Shown one piece after another: positions 16,988 through 25,536 of a DNA stretch of 64,000 bases; position 1 is the stretch's first letter; every line of letters starts with the position of its first letter. The stretch is taken from assembly GCA_049968515.1 (NCBI GenBank), contig JBMFQR010000006.1, forward strand, positions 1 through 64,000, given 5' to 3'. The DNA is from JAOACQ01 sp049968515 (GTDB lineage Bacteria; Spirochaetota; Brevinematia; Brevinematales; JAOACQ01). The notes beneath the pieces were generated by a model. That model did not search any database. It was given only the letters and a program-made list of their open reading frames with translations, and had not been told where the DNA came from. A program made the position numbers and the translations under genes.

Positions 16988-17557
16988 TTATTTTTTTAAA
17001 TTTTTTAAAATGATACTATAAGCTTTTGATAGCCTGTTATGGAGCTGTCTTACTGTTATGTCTGATATATTCGCGATTGTTTCAAGACTTAAGTCCGTAT
17101 AATTACGCAGTAAAACAGCATTTTTCAACTTCTCAGGTAGTTTATATATTATGCTTAACAGGGTGTCTCTTATTTGCAACTCTTCCATTTTCCTTTCCTG
17201 TGTTGTATCCCTGACATCCGGGAAATAGTCAAGATTTACAACCTTATTCCGTTTTAAATACTTAAATCTGTCCTTTATGGTATTCAAAAGTATTTTAAAA
17301 AACCATGGTTTGAAATTTTTTGCTCTATCAAAGGTTTGACCCCGTAAAATGAACTTTAAGAATGTTTCCTGTACAACATCTTCTGCATCCTGTCGACTTA
17401 GCCCGTAATATCTTGAGATATTATAACACTGTAAATAGTATCTGTTATAAATTTCTTCATAATATCTCTTTATGACGTTCGAATAAAGAGCTTCATTCTT
17501 CTTTAATTCTCTGATTTTAGATAAGATTTCCTCATCACTCATTTCATTCAAGGGCAT
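16988..17557 (-). CDS. ECF-family RNA polymerase sigma factor
   Basis: A 189-aa sigma factor with only regions 2 and 4. Region 2 contains SRQDAEDVVQETFLKF and the -10 recognition helix; region 4 contains LPEKLKNAVLLRNYTDLS followed by a helix-turn-helix. Its Shine-Dalgarno (AGGTGGAG) overlaps the stop of the upstream membrane-protein gene, so translation is probably coupled. The FecR-domain gene downstream is the likely anti-sigma partner. Target promoters cannot be identified from the window. Confidence 0.93.
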   Translation of the reverse strand: MPLNEMSDEEILSKIRELKKNEALYSNVIKRYYEEIYNRYYLQCYNISRYYGLSRQDAEDVVQETFLKFILRGQTFDRAKNFKPWFFKILLNTIKDRFKYLKRNKVVNLDYFPDVRDTTQERKMEELQIRDTLLSIIYKLPEKLKNAVLLRNYTDLSLETIANISDITVRQLHNRLSKAYSIILKNLKK

Positions 17558-17568
17558 AGCTACTCCAC

Positions 17569-18378
17569 CTAAAAAATAAATGTCATTCCAAAATCAAAGG
17601 AATATTTGTAGATATTTCCTTCTTGATTTATCGGATATAAGAACCCCAACCTGAATTTAAAGAATTCTCCAGCCTTTATAAAGTTGCAAAAATAAAACTC
17701 AAAGTTATCAGGAATTATAGCCTCTCTGGAAATATTATATCTATATAAAACTGAAAGTTGGGGTTGGTAATAAAATTTCAGATCGGCAAAGAAGTTTAAT
17801 TCAAAAAGATAATCCACATTAATGTCTATCTCAAGTCTGTCTAGAGATGAATTAAAACTGAAGATTTCTTCATCATAAGAATTTTCACTGCAATAAAATA
17901 AGTCCATCCACAACATAAAGGGTGGGATAAATAAACTTGCATTAAAGCCGGGATAAAAGGCAAAAATGCCATAAGAATAGGGATAGAAGCTAACCCTTTT
18001 ACCATTTACATATCTATATGAGTCTTCCTGTACAACACCTGTTGGAAACCGAAATTCTGGAATAAAAGAAATAGACCACCTTTCTTCAAAGTCTTTCTCG
18101 AGCAAAAATTTTGTTTTAAGATAGATATCTCCAAGAATTCCATCCTGATATTTATCTTCAAAAAAGATGTAGGGTATAAAAAACTTTAAGTACACCCTAT
18201 CATTTACTCCATAAGCAAAAGAAAAGAAAACTTCATCAAGAAAAGTATTGGTAAGCGAAAAAAACTTATAACTCAAAGATGCTTCAAACCTTCCATTTTC
18301 AAGGTAGTATGGGTTATTTTCAAAAGAATATAGCGATGTTAAAATTAGTAAGAAAAAGGAGAGCAATAGATATTTCAT
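17569..18378 (-). CDS. Predicted outer-membrane beta-barrel protein
   Basis: The 269-aa product starts at MKYLLLSF, 6 nt or so after AAGGAGAG; the frame is open 15 codons further upstream but that would overlap rplT. A signal peptide (residues 1-19, ending LYSF) is followed by alternating hydrophobic/aromatic strands typical of a barrel, with a terminal Phe (DFGMTFIF). No specific family is recognised. It lies between rplT and the ECF sigma gene and so joins an envelope protein to the sigma/FecR module; it may be a target or input of that module. Confidence 0.8.
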   Translation of the reverse strand: MKYLLLSFFLLILTSLYSFENNPYYLENGRFEASLSYKFFSLTNTFLDEVFFSFAYGVNDRVYLKFFIPYIFFEDKYQDGILGDIYLKTKFLLEKDFEERWSISFIPEFRFPTGVVQEDSYRYVNGKRVSFYPYSYGIFAFYPGFNASLFIPPFMLWMDLFYCSENSYDEEIFSFNSSLDRLEIDINVDYLFELNFFADLKFYYQPQLSVLYRYNISREAIIPDNFEFYFCNFIKAGEFFKFRLGFLYPINQEGNIYKYSFDFGMTFIF

Positions 18379-18394
18379 ACTCTCCTTCTTTCTC

Positions 18395-18754
18395 CTAAGC
18401 CTTTGAAAGGTTTTGTTTTGCAATCTCTATATATTTGATCATTGCATTACTATCCTGAATGCAAAGGTTTGCAAGAGTTTTTCTATTTATGGCCACATTT
18501 GCCTTTCTTAAACCTTCTATGAAGCGATTGTAGCTTAAACCATGCTCTCTTACAAATGCATTTATCCTTAATATCCAGAGGCTTCTAAAGTCTCGTTTTC
18601 TTTTTCTTCTATCAATAGTTGCATATCTTAATGCATGCATTACAGCTTCTTTTGCTGCTTTTATCCTTTCTTTTCTTGCTCCGTGATAACCCTTCGCAAG
18701 CTTTAAAACCTTCTTTCTTCTTTTTCTACTGGCAACAGTATATCTTGCTCTCAT
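18395..18754 (-). CDS. rplT: 50S ribosomal protein L20
   Basis: A 119-aa, strongly basic protein with the family's MRARYTVASRKRRKKVLKLAKGYHGARK-type N-terminus (seen here without gaps) and the C-terminal IEGLRKANVAINRKTLANL. It is an early-assembly protein that binds 23S rRNA. It follows rpmI in the conserved infC-rpmI-rplT order; in several bacteria L20 represses its own operon. Confidence 0.97.
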   Translation of the reverse strand: MRARYTVASRKRRKKVLKLAKGYHGARKERIKAAKEAVMHALRYATIDRRKRKRDFRSLWILRINAFVREHGLSYNRFIEGLRKANVAINRKTLANLCIQDSNAMIKYIEIAKQNLSKA

Positions 18755-18785
18755 TTAAATCCTCCTGTTGAAAACTTGATCTACT

Positions 18786-18983
18786 TTATGAGTAGGGAAG
18801 CAATCTTTTTATTCTGAACACATCACCTGAAAACAAAACCGGCTGTGCTTTGAGTCTCCTCTTGTTCTTTCTTGACTTATGAGTGAGCAAATGTCTTCTG
18901 TAAGCCTTATTTCTCAAAATCTTTCCACTACCAGAAATCTTGAACCTCTTGGCAGCAGATTTGTGAGTTTTTATCTTTGGCAT
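18786..18983 (-). CDS. rpmI: 50S ribosomal protein L35
   Basis: A 65-aa basic protein beginning MPKIKTHKSAAKRFK, the standard L35 start, preceded by GGAGGA. The frame is open four codons further (MEEF), but those codons cover the Shine-Dalgarno, so I start at 18983. Confidence 0.97.
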   Translation of the reverse strand: MPKIKTHKSAAKRFKISGSGKILRNKAYRRHLLTHKSRKNKRRLKAQPVLFSGDVFRIKRLLPYS

Positions 18984-19011
18984 AAATTCCTCCATTAATC
19001 ATAATCAAAAA

Positions 19012-19533
19012 CTATTTTTTTTGCTTTGGTGGTCCCAAAACAAGCACGATATTCCTGCCTTCCATTTTAGCAGGTTTTTCAACCACACAATCATCTTTAA
19101 GCTGTTCAAAAATCTTTTCTACAAGCTCAAATCCCAGATTTGCATGTGCCAGCTCTCTGCCTCTAAACCTTATGGTTATCTTTACCTTATCTCCCCTTGC
19201 AAGAAAATCCTTCATCTGGGTTAATCTGTAGGAAAAGTCATGATTGTCAATCCACGGCCTTAGCTTTAGCTCCTTTACCTCCACTATCTTCTGTTTTTTT
19301 CTTGCCTCTTTTGCTTTTTTTTCTTTCTGGTAAAGAAACTTACCATAATCGATGAGCCTGCAAACGGGAGGGTCAGCATTAGGAGAAACCTCTACTAAAT
19401 CCACCTCAAGCTCTTTTGCCTTTTTCAAAGCTTCCTTGATGGGGAATATCCCCAGTTGCTCCCCATTTTCTCCTATTAACCTGACCTCTTTTGCCTTGAT
19501 CTCCTCATTGATACTATAATTCTCTGTTGCTAT
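19012..19533 (-). CDS. infC: Translation initiation factor IF-3, ATA start codon
   Basis: IF-3 binds the 30S subunit and rejects poor start codons. The canonical N-terminal domain (SINEEIKAKEVRLIGENGEQ) is present only if translation begins upstream of the first TTG at 19428. Reading back in frame, there is no ATG, GTG or TTG before the stop at 19555-19557. The only well-placed start is ATA (19531-19533), 6 nt after a perfect AGGAGG (19540-19545). This gives 173 aa, the normal length. A near-cognate start matches known infC biology (AUU in E. coli), where IF-3 limits its own synthesis. A conventional caller would truncate it to 138 aa. Confidence 0.93.
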   Translation of the reverse strand: MATENYSINEEIKAKEVRLIGENGEQLGIFPIKEALKKAKELEVDLVEVSPNADPPVCRLIDYGKFLYQKEKKAKEARKKQKIVEVKELKLRPWIDNHDFSYRLTQMKDFLARGDKVKITIRFRGRELAHANLGFELVEKIFEQLKDDCVVEKPAKMEGRNIVLVLGPPKQKK

Positions 19534-19565
19534 AAAATACCTCCTGAAATTTAATTACTATTATT

Positions 19566-21500
19566 TTACACTCTCTTTGAATTTTCTTCAACTATCCTTT
19601 TAAGAAATTCTTCCCATTTGTGCAAACCTTCTTCTCCTTTATCCCTGCTCCTTAAAGAAACACTGTTTGTTGATACTTCTTTTTCTCCGACAATACACAT
19701 ATATGGAACTTTTTCCATCTGAGTTTTTCTGATTTTATAACCAAGTTTTTCATTGCTCAAATCCACATCAGTTCTTATACCTGATTTTCTGAAATGCTTC
19801 TGTAAATCAATAGCGTATCCAGCAAACTTATCAGAAATGGGAATAATAACAACCTGAACTGGAGAAAGCCAGAGAGGAAATTTTCCTGCAAAATGTTCTA
19901 TCAAGATTCCCATAAACCTCTCTATGCTTCCAAGCACAGCCCTGTGTAACATAATAACCCTATGTTCTCTACCATCATCGCCAACATATGTAAGATCAAA
20001 TCTTTCCGGCAGATTCATATCAAGCTGTATTGTCCCACACTGATGGGTTCTTCCGATGGCATCTTTGAGATGAAAGTCAATTTTAGGCCCGTAAAAAGCA
20101 CCATCTCCTTCATTTATTTTATATGAGAATCCAATTTCATCAAGTGCATTTTTAAGCCCATTGGTTGCAATTTCCCATTGTTCATCAGTACCCATTGATT
20201 TTTCAGGTCTTGTAGATAGCTCGATATTATATTCAAAGCCAAAAGCCTTATATACCTCATCAATTAGTTGAATTAGCTCAATCACGCTCGATTGTAAGGC
20301 ATCGGCAGAGGTAAATATATGTGCATCATCCTGTGTAAAACCTCTTACTCTGAAAAGCCCCTGTAGAACTCCGCTTCTCTCATACCTGTGGACCTTCCCA
20401 AACTCTGCAATTTTCAAAGGCAACTCCCTGTAGGAGTGAATGCTTTCCTTGTAATAAAGTATGCCACCCGGACAATTCATTGGTTTTATGGCGTAAAGCT
20501 CCTCTTCTTTTTCTGAAAAGAACATATTCTCACGATAATTATCGTAATGGCCAGACCTTTTCCATAAATCAACCTTAAGCATTGTTGGAGTTTCTATTTC
20601 CACATAGTTTCTTTCTCTGTGCTTTTCTCTCATAAATTCAATCAAAAGATTTTTGAAAATTAATCCCTTTGGTTTCCAGAAAGGCAACCCCGGACCTTCA
20701 TCATGAAAGCTAAAAAATTCCAGTTCCCTGCCAATTTTCCTGTGGTCTCTTTTTTTGGCTTCCTCAAAATTAAAGAGGTAGGTTTTCAAACTTTCTTCAT
20801 CTCCAAAGGCTGTCCCATAAATTCTTGTGAGTGCATCATTTCTTTCATCTCCACGCCAGTAAGCTCCGGAAACACTGAGTAGCTTGAATGCCTTCAACCA
20901 GCCAGTGAATGGCAGGTGTGGTCCCCTGCAGAGGTCAAAAAACTCACCCTGCCTGTAAATTGTTACCTCATTGTCCGGAATTTCATTCAGTAATTCCACC
21001 TTATATTTTTGCCCATTATTACTGAATAATTTTATGGCTTCCTCTTTTGAAATCTTCTCCCTTAAAATTGGATGGTTTTCTTTTACGATATTTTTCATTT
21101 CCTCTTCAATTTTTCCAATGTCATTCTCTGTGATGGTATTTGAAGTCCAGATGTCATAGTAAAAGCCATCCTTTATAGCAGGACCTACACCGAATTTCGC
21201 ATCTGGATAAAGCCTCAATACTGCCTGTGCCATTATATGAGAGGCAGAATGTCTTAATATTTCAAGACCCTTTTCCGTGTCAATACTTACAAAGAAAATC
21301 TCTGTGTCCTTCTCAATTCTTCTTGTAAGGTCAATAAGCTCTCCTTTAATTTCAACCGCTACAATTTTATCTATGTCACTTTCATTTTGAAAAACTTGCT
21401 TTAATAACTCATTGTTTGATTTTATACTATTTATAAGATCAAGAAAACTCCAGCCCTCTTCTGCCTTAATAATCTTTCCCTCAATATTTAACTTCAACAT
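19566..21500 (-). CDS. thrS: Threonyl-tRNA synthetase
   Basis: A 644-aa class II synthetase with an N-terminal TGS domain (1-60), the editing domain (HSASHIMAQAV zinc-binding motif), the catalytic core (motif 2 RVRGFTQDDAHIF) and the C-terminal anticodon-binding domain. GGAG lies 8 nt before the ATG. It leads the thrS-infC-rpmI-rplT block, a widespread arrangement. Confidence 0.98.
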   Translation of the reverse strand: MLKLNIEGKIIKAEEGWSFLDLINSIKSNNELLKQVFQNESDIDKIVAVEIKGELIDLTRRIEKDTEIFFVSIDTEKGLEILRHSASHIMAQAVLRLYPDAKFGVGPAIKDGFYYDIWTSNTITENDIGKIEEEMKNIVKENHPILREKISKEEAIKLFSNNGQKYKVELLNEIPDNEVTIYRQGEFFDLCRGPHLPFTGWLKAFKLLSVSGAYWRGDERNDALTRIYGTAFGDEESLKTYLFNFEEAKKRDHRKIGRELEFFSFHDEGPGLPFWKPKGLIFKNLLIEFMREKHRERNYVEIETPTMLKVDLWKRSGHYDNYRENMFFSEKEEELYAIKPMNCPGGILYYKESIHSYRELPLKIAEFGKVHRYERSGVLQGLFRVRGFTQDDAHIFTSADALQSSVIELIQLIDEVYKAFGFEYNIELSTRPEKSMGTDEQWEIATNGLKNALDEIGFSYKINEGDGAFYGPKIDFHLKDAIGRTHQCGTIQLDMNLPERFDLTYVGDDGREHRVIMLHRAVLGSIERFMGILIEHFAGKFPLWLSPVQVVIIPISDKFAGYAIDLQKHFRKSGIRTDVDLSNEKLGYKIRKTQMEKVPYMCIVGEKEVSTNSVSLRSRDKGEEGLHKWEEFLKRIVEENSKRV

Positions 21501-21536
21501 TTTTCCACTCCAGAAAAAATGGCAATATAGCTAATT

Positions 21537-21565
21537 ATTATAACAATAAATAAAAAAAAAGTAAA
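21537..21565 (-). promoter_or_regulatory. Possible promoter of the thrS operon
   Basis: On the minus strand TATAAT (complement of 21537-21542) is preceded at 17 bp by TTTACT (complement of 21560-21565), a moderate -35 box. It lies 36 bp upstream of thrS and faces away from the GH5 promoter. Confidence 0.5.
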
Positions 21566-21572
21566 AATTTTA

Positions 21573-21601
21573 TTGACATTAACAGAAGAGTGTGGTATAC
21601 T
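21573..21601 (+). promoter_or_regulatory. Strong promoter of the GH5 gene
   Basis: TTGACA (21573-21578) and TATACT (21596-21601) have 17-bp spacing, with an extended -10 (TGG before TATACT). Start expected near 21608. Confidence 0.87.
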
Positions 21602-21612
21602 TTTTGTGTTTA

Positions 21613-21626
21613 CGCACTATAGTGCG
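21613..21626. promoter_or_regulatory. Palindromic operator-like site in the GH5 leader
   Basis: CGCACTATAGTGCG is a perfect 14-bp palindrome about 5 bp past the predicted transcription start, a classical repressor position. No repressor gene is adjacent. Confidence 0.65.
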
Positions 21627-21646
21627 AAGAATTTCAGGAGAAAAGA

Positions 21647-22996
21647 ATGATTAAAGAGTTTGTTAGTATCGAAGGGATTAATTTTGTTATTGATAATAAA
21701 CCCTTTAAGATAAAGGGGGTTTCACTGGGAAGTTATTTAAATCTTGAACATTTTATGATTAAGCTTCCCGGAATAGAAAGTAATATAAGAAAGGCTATTA
21801 TAGAAATATATGGAAGGGAGAATGCTCTTAATTTCTGGCAGAATTTTGTTGAATGTTTTTTTACAGAAGAAGACGCTTCTTTTCTGAGAGAAATAGGGGT
21901 TAACACCATAAGACTTCCGTTTAACTATCACCATTTTCTTTCTGATGACGGGGTAGATATAGAAGAAGGCTTTAACTTAATCGAGAGGGTGCTGAAAATC
22001 TGTGAAAGGAATGACATCTATGTCATACTGGATCTTCATGCTGCTATTGGTGGACAGAATCCCGACTGGCATTCTGACAATCCCTGTGGGGAAAGTCTAT
22101 TCTGGAGGTATCTTGACTTTCAGGAAAAGACTATATCTCTCTGGAAAAGAATAGCAGAGAGATTTAAAAATAGAGCTTCGATTATTGGGTATGATGTGTT
22201 GAATGAGCCCGTGATTGAGGACAGGAAAATTTCTGGAATCATAGTGAACAACTTTTATAAAAAGGTCATATCTGCCATCAGAGAGGTTGATAAGAATCAT
22301 ATTATTTTTCTTGAGGGAGATTTTTATGCCACAGACACCTCAAGGTTTGAAGTACCCGAAGATCCTCTCGTGGCATATTCAATACATTTTTATCCCTTCT
22401 TTCATGTTGAAAAGCAAAGAGAAGGATACAGAAAAATGAACAGATCAGAAAGGAAAGAGTTTCTTAAGGAGATATTGAAAAAAACCTCGATTGATGATAT
22501 ACAGAAAAGATTGAAAAGGCCTGTATGGTGTGGTGAGACTGGAGTGCCCCACAAAGAAGAAATATCGAACGTACTTGAAGAATTGCTGGATGAGACACTT
22601 GAAGTTCTTGAGGAACTTAATATTTCATGGTCAATATGGACATACAAAGATGCAAAATCTATGGGTATGATTTACTGTGGGGAAGATACACCCTGGATGA
22701 AACTTTCGAAAGAGTTGTTAAGGGACTGGAGATTTTTAAGGGATTTCAATTTCTTCGAAGAGAAAGCTAAAGAATATGTGAGAGGTATTCTTCCAGAAAT
22801 AACTCCATCAACAGAACTGATAAGAAAGATAATGTTCAGACTTCTTTCAATGAATGATCTTATTATGGTGGAAAAATTAAAATTGTTTCTTAAGGATATT
22901 CCATTTGATAAATTTTACAGCTATCCAGAGTCGTTCTTATTCAAGAATTGTAACAAATGGGAAAGACTTGTAAAAGTAATAAAGAGGTGGCTATAA
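21647..22996 (+). CDS. Glycoside hydrolase family 5 (cellulase-like), cytoplasmic
   Basis: A 449-aa TIM-barrel glycosidase. The acid/base glutamate is E187 in YDVLNEP and the nucleophile is E297 in CGETGVPH; RLPFNY and LDLHAA are also typical of GH5 endo/exo-beta-glucanases. There is no signal peptide, so it should act on imported oligosaccharides. About 90 C-terminal residues form a helical tail of unknown role. AGGAG lies 8 nt before the ATG. The promoter and palindrome upstream suggest repression until substrate is present. The exact substrate is not predictable. Confidence 0.88.
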   Translation: MIKEFVSIEGINFVIDNKPFKIKGVSLGSYLNLEHFMIKLPGIESNIRKAIIEIYGRENALNFWQNFVECFFTEEDASFLREIGVNTIRLPFNYHHFLSDDGVDIEEGFNLIERVLKICERNDIYVILDLHAAIGGQNPDWHSDNPCGESLFWRYLDFQEKTISLWKRIAERFKNRASIIGYDVLNEPVIEDRKISGIIVNNFYKKVISAIREVDKNHIIFLEGDFYATDTSRFEVPEDPLVAYSIHFYPFFHVEKQREGYRKMNRSERKEFLKEILKKTSIDDIQKRLKRPVWCGETGVPHKEEISNVLEELLDETLEVLEELNISWSIWTYKDAKSMGMIYCGEDTPWMKLSKELLRDWRFLRDFNFFEEKAKEYVRGILPEITPSTELIRKIMFRLLSMNDLIMVEKLKLFLKDIPFDKFYSYPESFLFKNCNKWERLVKVIKRWL

Positions 22997-23001
22997 GCTT
23001 T

Positions 23002-23715
23002 TCACCATTTCATCGGATTACCATTGTAGTCATAATACTGATGGTAAAGCACATCTTTCTCATCAAGCTTTAAGGCAAACTCCACAATCTTCCTTGATGC
23101 CTCCTCTGGATAAATATCGGCATCCATTCCTCCCATATCGGTTTTCATCCAGCCGGGATGAAGGCTGATTACCTTTATTCCTTTGTTTTTCGAATAGTTG
23201 TGAAGTATTCTTGTAGCCATGTTCATTGCAGCCTTTGACATACAGTATCCAAATTCTCTGTCTCTCCAGCAATCTTGTAAACTTCCAGCTTCCGAAGAGA
23301 TGTTAATTATGAGCCTTTGCTTACCATTTTCTATCATTTTGTAAAAATGTTTCAAAACTCTCAGACAGCCAGCCGAATTAACGTTGTAAGTGTCGATTAC
23401 CTTTTGAATGTCAATTTCTTCAATAGAAGGCAAATCTGGTTTTTTGCCCTCCAGATAAACTGCAGCATTATTGATAAGTATATCAAGAGAGTTTGTTATC
23501 CCTTTCACTTTTTCCTTCGCCTTTATGACAGAAGCCTCATCAGAAACATCCATCTGAATAGGAAGCAACTCCTTATATTTTGATTCAAGCTCCACAAGAT
23601 ATTCCTTTTCCTTTCTATATCCTGCAAAAACTATATAGCCAGCCTTTATAAAATCAGTGACAAGAAATCTTCCCAGCCCTTTCGATGTCCCTGTAATTAA
23701 TACATATCTTCCCAT
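23002..23715 (-). CDS. Short-chain dehydrogenase/reductase
   Basis: A 237-aa NAD(P)-dependent oxidoreductase with TGTSKGLG near the N-terminus, NNAA, and the catalytic YCMSK (YxxxK). I start at MGRYVLITGT because GAGGAGGT lies just before it; the frame is open a further 47 codons but those include the promoter. The substrate is unknown. It converges with the GH5 gene (5-bp gap). Confidence 0.88.
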   Translation of the reverse strand: MGRYVLITGTSKGLGRFLVTDFIKAGYIVFAGYRKEKEYLVELESKYKELLPIQMDVSDEASVIKAKEKVKGITNSLDILINNAAVYLEGKKPDLPSIEEIDIQKVIDTYNVNSAGCLRVLKHFYKMIENGKQRLIINISSEAGSLQDCWRDREFGYCMSKAAMNMATRILHNYSKNKGIKVISLHPGWMKTDMGGMDADIYPEEASRKIVEFALKLDEKDVLYHQYYDYNGNPMKW

Positions 23716-23744
23716 TTTACCTCCTCTATTATTATCCGTGAAAG

Positions 23745-23790
23745 TAAACAAACTTTTGTTTATATTATAATCAGTGCTAAAAAATGTCAA
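23745..23790 (-). promoter_or_regulatory. Promoter and inverted-repeat operator of the SDR gene
   Basis: On the minus strand TTGACA (complement of 23785-23790) precedes TAATAT at 17 bp (complement of 23762-23767), overlapping a TATAAT. Across the start site lies an inverted repeat TAAACAAA / TTTGTTTA (23745-23752 and 23755-23762), a likely repressor site. Confidence 0.6.
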
Positions 23791-23959
23791 GGAAAGAAAA
23801 ATCTCTACAGACCGCCTAATCCAATAAAGGATTTTTTCCGAAACTTTAGTATACATATTAATTTTATTTTAAAAGGTAGATCCGGGGAGACAAAGCCTCC
23901 TGATTTTATTGCAATTTGTCTCTATATATTCACAGAGAAAATAAATAGAAGGAAAAGAT

Positions 23960-25486
23960 ATGAATAAAACATTAAGATTAACATTTTTATTCTTCATAAT
24001 ATTTTTATTTTACTCGTTTAATAAATTTGAAAATATCTCCACTTTTGAGCTAAAAGGCAGAGAGTGGAAGATTTACAGAATTGAAGGCTTAAGCCTTAAA
24101 AAAGACCGAAATGGCAGGTATTTTATAGGGCTTTCTGAAAATCTTGATGATAAAAATGCTGATCTTATAATTGATTTTGAAAATCTACATTTTTCCTCAG
24201 AAAGATACAGAAATCTATATGCTTCTTTCATAATCAACAAGAATGAAAAGTTTGCTGGGAATTCATCTGGAAAATTTTCTTCTGGAGAGAGTTCTATCAA
24301 GCTTCTGCCTCTTGAGACATCTATTTTTTATCCTGGAAAGGAGATAGGAAGTTTTTCAATAGACTTCTGGCTCTACCCTTACAAAAATTACGACAAGCAG
24401 TATATTGTTTACTATCTGGGTGAGGATGTCATAGACCCCGAACAGAGAAGGTATGGATTCAGTATATATATTGAGGATGGGAAGCTGAAATATAGATTTG
24501 AAAATTTTTTCTATAACTCAGATAAGAAGAAAATAATAGAAAATCTTGAGATATCGGAGGATGAACCTATTGCCCTTTATAAATGGGAACATCACGCAAT
24601 ATCATTCAATGCCAGAAATGGCAAGCTTGTGATTTATAGAAATGGTATTGAAGAAAGGACAATCAGAGTGACAGAGGGCTTCTCAGTGAATGGTGCTATA
24701 TACTACCCGTATATAAACAAAAACATCAATTCCCCTCTTATCATTGGTAAAAATTCATTTTTTTCACTTGATAATCTCAGATTTATGGAGGAGTTTATTA
24801 CGAATTTTGACCTGTTCCCCCTGAATAGAAAAGAGGCTTTCTTAATAACAGAAGTAATGAAGATATCGGAAAATTTATTTTTCTTAAAAGATATAAAACT
24901 AAACTTTAAAGCAGATGACAATTCATTTTTAAAGCTGGCTTACAGAATTTCGGATGAGATTTTTTCTCCAGATAATACAAAAATTCCCTGGGTTTATGTG
25001 AATTTGGAGAATTTTAATCCCCCTGCATACCTTAACAGAGGAAAATATATTCAGTTTAAGATTATTGTTTACCCTGAACTTGCAGTTGATGACATAAAAC
25101 TCTATTCTGCCACATTAAAATATAGCATTGATGAAGCACCATACAGGCCACGAATTCTTAAGGTCATGCCGGGTGATGGTGAGGTAGAAATCCAGTGGCT
25201 ACCATCCCCGGAGGATGATGTTGCTGGCTATGAGATTTATTACGGGAATGAAAGCAAAAACTATATTTGCAACGATGCGAAAGAAGGCTCATCGCCTGTT
25301 TTCGTAAAGAGGCAGGGGGTGGGTTTAGAAGCCCATAGAGCAAAGCTATCGCTAATAAATGAAAAACCATACTTCATATCTATAAGGACTGTAGATGTTA
25401 ACGGGCACAAAAGCGATTATTCCGAAGAAATCTATGTGAGACCATCATCTATATACAATTCGAACGGATATAGCATAGATAGATAG
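23960..25486 (+). CDS. Secreted protein with LamG-like and fibronectin type III domains
   Basis: A 508-aa protein with an N-terminal signal segment (residues 1-22). Residues about 100-275 look like a concanavalin-A/LamG fold (SIDFWLYPYKNYDKQYIVYY, YKWEHHAISFNARNGKLVIY). Residues about 395-495 are a fibronectin type III domain (DGEVEIQWLPSPEDDVAGYEIYY). A carbohydrate-binding or surface role is inferred. The start follows AAGGA. The leader includes an inverted repeat (23887-23894 with 23915-23922). Confidence 0.78.
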   Translation: MNKTLRLTFLFFIIFLFYSFNKFENISTFELKGREWKIYRIEGLSLKKDRNGRYFIGLSENLDDKNADLIIDFENLHFSSERYRNLYASFIINKNEKFAGNSSGKFSSGESSIKLLPLETSIFYPGKEIGSFSIDFWLYPYKNYDKQYIVYYLGEDVIDPEQRRYGFSIYIEDGKLKYRFENFFYNSDKKKIIENLEISEDEPIALYKWEHHAISFNARNGKLVIYRNGIEERTIRVTEGFSVNGAIYYPYINKNINSPLIIGKNSFFSLDNLRFMEEFITNFDLFPLNRKEAFLITEVMKISENLFFLKDIKLNFKADDNSFLKLAYRISDEIFSPDNTKIPWVYVNLENFNPPAYLNRGKYIQFKIIVYPELAVDDIKLYSATLKYSIDEAPYRPRILKVMPGDGEVEIQWLPSPEDDVAGYEIYYGNESKNYICNDAKEGSSPVFVKRQGVGLEAHRAKLSLINEKPYFISIRTVDVNGHKSDYSEEIYVRPSSIYNSNGYSIDR

Positions 25487-25536
25487 TTATTTGTAGTGTT
25501 GCCAGAGGCAATGCCAAATTTTTGATGGAGAGTAAG

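Noticed and set aside
19012..19428. A 138-aa infC product starting at TTG 19428
   Set aside because: It would remove the conserved IF-3 N-terminal domain start and has no Shine-Dalgarno at the right distance.
23884..23923. Similarity of the leader of the LamG/Fn3 gene to part of a GEMM c-di-GMP riboswitch (a GACAAAGCCTCC stretch)
   Set aside because: Only the ACGCAAAGCC-like segment matches. The preceding GGCAAACC arm and the second tetraloop-receptor half are missing, so a working aptamer is unlikely.
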